DNA of 64,000 bases from contig NZ_SJKA01000015.1 in the NCBI RefSeq assembly GCF_004331435.1, forward strand, positions 1 to 64,000. The letters run 5' to 3'. The notes under the pieces were generated by a model. That model was not told the origin of the DNA and made no database searches. It was given only the letters and a program-made list of their open reading frames with translations. This document shows, piece by piece, positions 58,393-64,000 of this stretch. The translations under genes were made by a program, and so were the position numbers. Numbering within the stretch: the stretch's first letter is position 1; each line of letters starts with the position of its first letter. Source of the DNA: Kribbella sindirgiensis (GTDB lineage Bacteria > Actinomycetota > Actinomycetes > Propionibacteriales > Kribbellaceae).

Positions 58393-58456
58393 GGGAACAG
58401 GCAATGGTGACTGGGGACAGGCAATACCAGGTGCCCACCCACCATTGCCTGTTCCC
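58393..58456. repeat. Long inverted repeat with a third partial copy in the loop
   Basis: GGGAACAGGCAATGGTG (58393-58409) and CACCATTGCCTGTTCCC (58440-58456) are perfect 17-bp complements. The 30-bp loop contains a direct partial copy, GGGACAGGCAAT (58414-58425). This is part of the geneless stretch 58045-58528, which otherwise holds only the tandem repeats and the hairpin next listed. Confidence 0.8.
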
Positions 58457-58472
58457 TGATCCCAGACCGGGT

Positions 58473-58518
58473 GATCACCACCCACACATCGGACAGGAGA
58501 GCCGATATTTCCTGTCCG
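58473..58518. repeat. Hairpin element shared with 49067-49112
   Basis: CGGACAGGA (58490-58498) pairs with TCCTGTCCG (58510-58518). The 46-bp segment, including the preceding TCACCACCCACA, matches 49067-49112 at roughly three-quarters of positions. GAGCCGAAATAT, its central motif, also occurs on the other strand at 58112-58125. Confidence 0.55.
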
Positions 58519-58528
58519 CAGCACCTAG

Positions 58529-60227
58529 CCTCGAGATTTCACCTTGTGGTGGTTGAGTACGGCGCGTAACGCACGGAAGTGCCTGTCCTGGCTGGGATTC
58601 TTGGGTTGTCGAAGCTCAAGAAGGTCCCTGCTGGAAAGGCACTCCGTAGGTGAAGCTTAGCGTGGTTCGTGGTGTGGTTTTGGATCCGGTCCGTGAGGCG
58701 TTGGTGTCGTCGGCTGGTGGGTTGTTGTTGCAGCAGACGGTTCGGGTGTCAGGGCTGCAGCGTGCGCTGTCGGCCGCGGTGGCTCCGTGGCGGTCTGAGC
58801 GGGCAACGCACGATCCGGGCAAGGTGCTGGTCGATCTCGCGCTGGCGGTTGCCCTGGGTGGTGACTGTGCGGCTGATGTGGCGGTCGTGCGGGCCCAGCC
58901 GGACCTGTTCGGGCCGGTGGCCTCGGATCCGACGGTGTCGCGGGTGATCGCGCGGCTGGCCGCGGATGCCGGGCAGGTGTTGCCGGCGATCCGGGCCGCG
59001 CGGGCGAAAGCGCGGGCGGCGGTGTGGGCGGCGGTGTGGGCGCGGCGTCGTCCGCTGGCCGGTGCTGCGGGGAGCCGGGACGGCGGTCTGGTGATCGTGG
59101 ACCTGGACGCCACGCTGGTGGGTGCGCATTCGGACAAGGAGCGTGCCGCGCCGACCTATAAGAAGGGGTTCGGGTTCGCGCCGATGTGCGCGTTCGTTGA
59201 TCACGGCGAGCACGGCACCGGTGAAGTACTGGCCGTGGACCTGCGGCCGGGCAACGCGGCGCCGGGCAACGCCGCCGATCACATCACCTGCCTGGACGCC
59301 GCGCTGCTACAGCTGCCAGAGACCGAGCGGTCCCAGGTGCTGGTCCGCGCTGACGCCGGCGGCAGCTCGAAGGCGTTCCTGCACCACATCACCGACCTCG
59401 ATCTGGAGTACTCGGTCGGGTTCGGCGCGCTGGACACCGTGAAAGCCGCGATCGAGACCATCCCCGAGACCGCCTGGGTCGACGCCATCGACGGTGACGG
59501 TTCGCCGCGCGAGGGTGCCCAGGTCGCCGACCTGACCGACTGGATGCCCGACCCGACCGTGCCGACCCGTTCCCCGGCCCGGTTCGGTCCGCAGCACTGG
59601 CCGCACACCATGCGGGTCATCGCCCGCCGCGAACGCCCGCACCCCGGCGCCCAACTCCGGCTGACCGACCACAACGGCTGGCGGATCACCTGCTTCGCCA
59701 CCAACACCGGTATCGACCCGACCGGGCGCCACGGCTGGCCTATCCAGGACCTCGAAGTCCGGCACCGGCAACGCGCCCGCGCCGAAGACCGCATCCGCAA
59801 CCTCAAGGACACCGGCCTGCGCAACCTGCCCTTCCACGGCTACACCCACAACCAGATCTGGCTCGAGATCGCCGCCCTCGCAGCCGACCTGCTCACCTGG
59901 ACCCAAACCCTCGCTTTCGACCACCACGAACCCGCCCGCCGCTGGGAACCCAAACGGCTCCGCCTCCGGATCCTCCACGTCGCCGGCCGCATCACCCGCA
60001 CCGCACGCCGAAACCATCTCCGGCTACCCCGCGACTGGCCCTGGAACCACCTCATCGACACCGGCTGGACAACCCTGCAAACCACCTGAACACCCACACC
60101 CCGTCCCGACAACCAGGACCCGGAAAACCGGCGAACCACAGCGCCGGAGCCCCGCTACGCCCAGCCCGATCCCCCTCAAACCCCAACCCCTCAAACACTC
60201 ATCAACCAGCCACATGAAACATCGAGG
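58529..60227 (+). mobile_element. Complete IS1380-family insertion sequence
   Basis: The element is 1699 bp, bounded by imperfect inverted repeats. The left end is CCTCGAGATTTCACCTTGTG; the right end, read inward, is CCTCGATGTTTCATGTGGCT. It is flanked on both sides by CTAG (58525-58528 and 60228-60231), a 4-bp target duplication of the size expected for IS1380. It carries one intact transposase gene. Intact ends, gene and duplication suggest recent insertion, into the repeat-rich gap between the GH91 gene and hrpB. The 138 bp after the transposase hold no other gene. Confidence 0.88.
58650..60089 (+). CDS. IS1380-family transposase
   Basis: The 479-residue DDE transposase starts MKLSVVRGVVLDPVREALVS. 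Motifs are LVIVDLDATLVGAHSDKERA (first catalytic aspartate), VLVRADAGGSSKAFLHHITD (second) and a C-terminal RHRQRARAEDRIRNLKDTGL with the catalytic glutamate in AEDRIRNLKD. It then ends with the HNQIWLEIAALAADLLTWTQ block usual in IS1380. The reading frame is uninterrupted. The start is GTG with GGAAAGG upstream. Confidence 0.93.
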   Translation: MKLSVVRGVVLDPVREALVSSAGGLLLQQTVRVSGLQRALSAAVAPWRSERATHDPGKVLVDLALAVALGGDCAADVAVVRAQPDLFGPVASDPTVSRVIARLAADAGQVLPAIRAARAKARAAVWAAVWARRRPLAGAAGSRDGGLVIVDLDATLVGAHSDKERAAPTYKKGFGFAPMCAFVDHGEHGTGEVLAVDLRPGNAAPGNAADHITCLDAALLQLPETERSQVLVRADAGGSSKAFLHHITDLDLEYSVGFGALDTVKAAIETIPETAWVDAIDGDGSPREGAQVADLTDWMPDPTVPTRSPARFGPQHWPHTMRVIARRERPHPGAQLRLTDHNGWRITCFATNTGIDPTGRHGWPIQDLEVRHRQRARAEDRIRNLKDTGLRNLPFHGYTHNQIWLEIAALAADLLTWTQTLAFDHHEPARRWEPKRLRLRILHVAGRITRTARRNHLRLPRDWPWNHLIDTGWTTLQTT

Positions 60228-60301
60228 CTAGAAGGTATCTGCTCCCCCGGCAAGCGGCCGACCGCGCTCACGGGTAGCCGCAGTCCGCCGAAAACGGCAG
60301 C

Positions 60302-60388
60302 TCGACAGTACGTATACATCTACTACCCGCCTGTCCGCACCGGCCGGCGAGCCAGATCGCCGGACAGTGGACGTATACGTACTGTCGA
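60302..60388. repeat. Nested inverted-repeat element between the IS and hrpB
   Basis: TCGACAGTACGTATAC (60302-60317) and GTATACGTACTGTCGA (60373-60388) are perfect 16-bp complements. Inside, CTGTCCG (60331-60337) pairs with CGGACAG (60361-60367), and CCGGCGA (60344-60350) alternatively with TCGCCGG (60357-60363). It may serve as a terminator for hrpB, 50 bp away, or be a short mobile-type repeat. The remainder of 60232-60437 shows nothing else. Confidence 0.75.
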
Positions 60389-60437
60389 CCTGCACAAACC
60401 CGCAGCACAACCCGCCCGTGCTCTCGCCCCGGCTGCT

Positions 60438-62951
60438 CTATTGCCGAGGTTTGGGGCGGTTGGTGGGGATGGCGGTGAGGGGGTCTTCTGGCCAGGGGTG
60501 GCGGGGGTAGCGGGCTCGTAGGTCGGCTCGGACCTGGGGGTAGCCCTGTTTCCAAAAGGAGGCGAGGTCGCTAGTGATCGCGACTGGGCGTCTGGCGGGT
60601 GAGAGTAGGTGGAGCACGACCGGGACGCGGCCGTCGGCGACGGCTGGGGTGGTGGTCCAGCCGAAGACTTCCTGCAGTTTGACCGCGAGCACCGGTGGTT
60701 CGATGCCGTCGTACTTGAGTCGTACTTCGGAGCCGGACGGGACCTTGAGGCGTTCGGGGGCGAGTTCGGCGAAGCGGGATGCTGCGGGCCATGGGAGTAG
60801 TCGGCGGAAGGCCGAGGTTACGTCGATGTGGGCGAGGTCGCGGGAGGTTCGCAGGGAGGCGAGTTCGGTGCCTAGCCATTCGTCGATGTGTGTCAGTAGG
60901 GCGTCATCGTCGACTGCGGGCCACGGGGCGCCGAGGTGGGCGTGGCAGAACGCCAGGCGCTCCCGGAGGGCGAGGGCGGCGTCCGACCAGCGCAGTACGG
61001 ACAGGCCGGTGCGGCGGATGCCGTCGCGGACGGCTGCTTGGACGAGTACGGGGTCGGGCTTTGCCAGCGGGGTGTCGTTGAGGACGATCGCGCCGAGGGC
61101 CTCGATGCGCCGGGTCACGATCCGGCCGTCGTCCCAGCGGATCTGGTCGGTGGTCGAGACGAGGTCGCCGGCGATGTCTCGCGCGGTCTGCTCGTCGATC
61201 GGCGCCGCGGAACGGATCCTCGCGTCGGCCCGCCCCGGCGCCCGATCCGCAGCCGCAATCGCCAGCCACGTCGTGCTCCGCAACGCCGACTGCGGATCCA
61301 GCACGGCACCCGTCCCACCAGACATCTGGTACGTCGCCGACTCCGCGCCCCGCACCCGGCCAATCCGCTCCGGATAGGCCAGCCCCACCACAACCCCCAC
61401 CACAAGATCCTCCGCCACAACATCCGCCGCCCGCACTCCAACTTCATGTCCTGGCGTGGCTCGGGTGAGACGGGATTTTTCTTCTTGCCAGCGGGCTGTG
61501 GCGGGGCGGTTGTCGCCGCGGCGGAGGGATCGCCAGCGGGCCGGTAGGTCGTCGCCGAAGTCGCGGCCGGAGTCGTCCGAGAGCATCGCGACGATCTCGC
61601 GTGCCCGGTCGGCGCCGACCCGCGGCGTACCGTCCAGCAACGCCCGCGCCAACCGAGGATGCGCCCCGATCGCCGCCATCCGCCGTCCCCGCTCGGTGAT
61701 CCGGCCGCTGTCGTCCACCGCCTCAAGTCGACGCAGCAACTCGGTAGCCGCCGTCATCGCCACCGCCGGCGGCGCGTCCAGCAACGTCAGACCGGCACCA
61801 CCAGGCGCACCCCAAGCAGCCAGGTCGAGCGCGAAGGAGGCCAAATCCGCGATGGCGATCTCCGGCGCCGGATGATCGTCGAGATGGACATGATCGGCCG
61901 CAGACCAGCACCGATACACCCGGCCGGGCGCCTCCCGCCCGGCGCGACCTGCTCGCTGGTCGGCCGAAGACCTCGAGACCCGGCACGTGACCAACGCACC
62001 GAGACCACGGGACTGATCCATCCGCGGCTCCCGGGCCAGCCCCGAGTCGACCACCACCCGTACCCCGGGCACAGTCAGCGAACTCTCCGCAACCGACGTC
62101 GTCACCACGATCCGACGAGCGGCACCCGGCGCCAGCGCCCGGTCCTGTTCAGCCCTGGACTGACGACCGAACAACGGCAGCACATTCTCACCGGCCAACC
62201 GGCGAGTCACCCCGTTGATCTCGGCCTCCCCCGGGACGAACACGAGGATGTCGCCGTCGTTCTCGGACAGAGCACGCCGTACGACGGCTGCGACGTGATC
62301 CAGCAACCGCGGGTCGACCCGCCCGCCGGGAAGCAGCGGCACCGGGACGGGCGGTGGGGCCCACTCGACCGCCACGTCGTACAGCGCGGCAGACGCGGTG
62401 ATCACCGGGGCCGGACCGTCCACGCCCAACGCGCCACTCAGCCGGACCGTGTCCGCCGTGGCCGAGGTCGCCACGATCGTCAGGTCGTCGCGAAGATTCG
62501 CCCGGATGTCGACGCAGAACGCGAGCAACAGATCGGCGTCGAGATGCCGCTCGTGGCACTCGTCGATCACGATCGCGGCGACTCCCGGCAGCTCCGGGTT
62601 CTGCTGCAGCCGCCGTACGAGGAGACCAGTCGTCACCACCTCGACCCGGAGTCCTGTGCCGCCGCTCCTTTCGCCGCGCATCGCGTAGCCGATCCGCTGA
62701 CCGAGCGGTTCGCCGACCAACGTCGCCAGTCGCGCGGCGGCCGCGCGGGTCGCCATTCGTCGCGGCTCGGCGACGATGATCGTGCCGTCGAGCGCGTCCC
62801 CCAATGCCAGCGGCAATAACGAGGTCTTGCCTGATCCGGGCGGCGCGACCAGCACCGCCGTACCGCGCGAACGCACCGCATCGACCGTGGCAGGCAGGAC
62901 CGCCCGGACGGGCAGATCAGCCCCCGGCACCGACGACTCAGGCAACAACAC
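60438..62951 (-). CDS. hrpB: ATP-dependent helicase HrpB
   Basis: The 837-residue DExH-box protein has Walker A APPGSGKTS at about residue 36, the DECH box in AAIVIDECHERHLDADLLLA, motif III TSATADT, and the C-terminal helicase half with VLVFVPGEAE-like DILVFVPGEAEINGVTRRL and QRAGRAGREAPGRVYRCW. The HA2-like domain and the HrpB-specific C-terminus follow (YPQVRADLRARYPRHPWPED, PLTAIPTN), so it is full length. The cellular role of HrpB is poorly defined; it is thought to remodel RNA. The start is GTG. It is divergent from the propeller gene at 63017. Confidence 0.95.
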   Translation of the reverse strand: MLLPESSVPGADLPVRAVLPATVDAVRSRGTAVLVAPPGSGKTSLLPLALGDALDGTIIVAEPRRMATRAAAARLATLVGEPLGQRIGYAMRGERSGGTGLRVEVVTTGLLVRRLQQNPELPGVAAIVIDECHERHLDADLLLAFCVDIRANLRDDLTIVATSATADTVRLSGALGVDGPAPVITASAALYDVAVEWAPPPVPVPLLPGGRVDPRLLDHVAAVVRRALSENDGDILVFVPGEAEINGVTRRLAGENVLPLFGRQSRAEQDRALAPGAARRIVVTTSVAESSLTVPGVRVVVDSGLAREPRMDQSRGLGALVTCRVSRSSADQRAGRAGREAPGRVYRCWSAADHVHLDDHPAPEIAIADLASFALDLAAWGAPGGAGLTLLDAPPAVAMTAATELLRRLEAVDDSGRITERGRRMAAIGAHPRLARALLDGTPRVGADRAREIVAMLSDDSGRDFGDDLPARWRSLRRGDNRPATARWQEEKSRLTRATPGHEVGVRAADVVAEDLVVGVVVGLAYPERIGRVRGAESATYQMSGGTGAVLDPQSALRSTTWLAIAAADRAPGRADARIRSAAPIDEQTARDIAGDLVSTTDQIRWDDGRIVTRRIEALGAIVLNDTPLAKPDPVLVQAAVRDGIRRTGLSVLRWSDAALALRERLAFCHAHLGAPWPAVDDDALLTHIDEWLGTELASLRTSRDLAHIDVTSAFRRLLPWPAASRFAELAPERLKVPSGSEVRLKYDGIEPPVLAVKLQEVFGWTTTPAVADGRVPVVLHLLSPARRPVAITSDLASFWKQGYPQVRADLRARYPRHPWPEDPLTAIPTNRPKPRQ

Positions 62952-63016
62952 GCCCTGACGCTAACCGACGCCCACTCGCGGCAAGCCTTGGACCGGTCTT
63001 GGCCTAGGGTGCCGCG

Positions 63017-64000
63017 GTGCACAATTCGCTGCCTGGGTTTGCCGAGCTCCCTCCGCCCGCGGACGGTCCTGACCAGTTCCTGACGGCACTGCAGAACGCC
63101 GACTGGTCTGCGTTCGAGCCGTCCCGTGATCTGCCTCCACTGCGCACAGTGCTCGCCGAGCTCCAGCAGGAGTACGGCGTGACGGACGCGCACCGGTTCG
63201 CGACCGAACGGATCAGGTCGATGGGCGCGGTACTCCGCCACCCCGACGGTCACCTGGTCGAGATCGACGCCTTGGCCTTGAGCCCGTGCGGGCGCTACCT
63301 CGCGGTCGGCTCGTGGTGCGGCGACGACTACGAACGCGGCGGCGTACTGCAGGTCTGGGAGCTCGACACCGCGCGCTGCGTCAACAAACTGGACGGAGTT
63401 CCCGGTGGCGTCGGCTGGCCCGGGTACGCGCGCAGCATTCAGTGGTCGCCCGATGGGCGGCGGGTCGCGCTGGCGTTCAACACGAACATGGTGGGGTTGT
63501 GGGACCCGTTCGGCCCGGACGGCGAGGAGCCGATCGGCGACGCCTCGGTGACCGATGGCGGATCGCGCCCGCCGGAGTTCGCGTTCGCGCCCGACGGGAA
63601 GCACGCCTACATCGGGATGCGGGCGCCGCGTGAGGTGCACGGCTGCATCGCTCCGCTCGAACAGAAAGAGTTCTTCTACAACGCGTACGACGAGAACGGG
63701 CCGCAGCCGGCGTGGCTGGCCGAGACCCTGCCGCCGGCGATCAAGGCGCGGCTCGGCGAGAACGAGTTCTTCTTCGAGCAGGTCTTCTGGTCACGGGACG
63801 GATCGCGGATCTACGGGTACAGCCGACGTCAGTGGGCGGCGTCGATCGACGTACGCAGCGGTCAGGTGGTGTGGCTCGAAGGAGCGGAGACGCACGGCCA
63901 AGCGCCGGCCTGGAGCCTTGACGAGCGACTGCTGGCGGTTCATCTGGACGGGCGGCTGCTGATCGCCGACGCCCAGACGGGCGGGCTCGTGGGCGAGCTT
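63017..64000 (+). CDS. WD40-like beta-propeller protein, 3' end beyond window
   Basis: The frame opens at GTG 63017 and stays open to the window edge (328 codons). It begins MHNSLPGFAELPPPADGPDQ. The first ~90 residues are helical (FLTALQNADWSAFEPSRDLP). Propeller blades follow: LALSPCGRYLAVGSWCGDDY, VLQVWELDTARCV, IQWSPDGRRVALAFNTNMVG and FAFAPDGKHAYIGMRAP. There is no signal peptide. The function is unknown; WD40-like proteins are usually binding scaffolds. The start lies 65 bp from the hrpB start, and the two share a promoter region. Alternative starts nearby cannot be excluded. Confidence 0.75.
   Translation, partial: MHNSLPGFAELPPPADGPDQFLTALQNADWSAFEPSRDLPPLRTVLAELQQEYGVTDAHRFATERIRSMGAVLRHPDGHLVEIDALALSPCGRYLAVGSWCGDDYERGGVLQVWELDTARCVNKLDGVPGGVGWPGYARSIQWSPDGRRVALAFNTNMVGLWDPFGPDGEEPIGDASVTDGGSRPPEFAFAPDGKHAYIGMRAPREVHGCIAPLEQKEFFYNAYDENGPQPAWLAETLPPAIKARLGENEFFFEQVFWSRDGSRIYGYSRRQWAASIDVRSGQVVWLEGAETHGQAPAWSLDERLLAVHLDGRLLIADAQTGGLVGEL

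Noticed and set aside
58561..58649. Possible separate gene or attachment site at the left end of the IS
   Set aside because: The stretch lies between the inverted repeat and the transposase start and is explained as the IS leader.

Overview
The window reads as chromosome of a high-GC actinomycete. Starts are frequently GTG, genes are packed with 4-bp ATGA/GTGA overlaps, and many families are actinobacterial: an HSP18-type regulator beside hsp20, a pfam04672 methyltransferase, an ECF42 sigma factor with a DGPF protein, and Rv1733c- and Rv1738-like proteins. A Kribbella-like member of the Propionibacteriales is my best guess, as inference only. I saw no tRNA, rRNA, CRISPR array or phage.

Positions 1-16.3 kb look like a hypoxia/dormancy island. 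It holds a class I aldolase (cut by the left edge), a DUF2157 membrane protein, a tandem universal stress protein, and a minus-strand run of DUF4389 protein, GAPDH, a lone PEP-synthase N-terminal domain, pyruvate:ferredoxin oxidoreductase gamma/alpha/beta and a GltD-like flavoprotein with a ferredoxin tail. It also holds a 2TM protein, an Rv1733c-like protein, a heparinase-like lyase, an Rv1738-like DUF1876 protein and two tiny proteins. Eight sites fitting GGGNCNNNNGNCCY, most of them 36-91 bp upstream of these genes, resemble the DosR/DevR operator. A Phd/VapC toxin-antitoxin pair sits inside the island.

Positions 16.3-32.2 kb carry a TAXI-type binding lipoprotein coupled to a two-component system, then a DNRLRE/LamG secreted protein and a 2043-residue RHS protein with an unusual lysine-rich, CDGC-repeat tail, then a fused TRAP permease with a second TAXI binding protein. 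Positions 32.3-37.1 kb hold an AraC regulator, two oxidoreductases, a gene remnant and the ECF42/DGPF pair. Positions 37.2-49.6 kb hold a giant calcineurin/PQQ-propeller protein with a HupE-like membrane protein, an EF-G paralogue, a CrtA-like monooxygenase, the HSP18 regulator/hsp20 pair, a nuclease-like EEP protein, a methyltransferase and a secreted beta-barrel-like protein.

Positions 49.7-58.0 kb are the most coherent functional system. A LacI regulator, a GH172 (DUF2961) enzyme, two ABC permeases and a binding lipoprotein face a GH91 inulin fructotransferase-like gene across an intergenic region with three LacI-type palindromes. I read this as uptake and hydrolysis of difructose anhydride made from inulin. 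The GH91 gene is preceded, in the same frame, by a separate short ORF encoding a Tat signal.

Positions 58.0-60.4 kb are repeat-rich and hold a complete IS1380-family element with a CTAG target duplication. The window ends with hrpB and a beta-propeller gene cut by the right edge.
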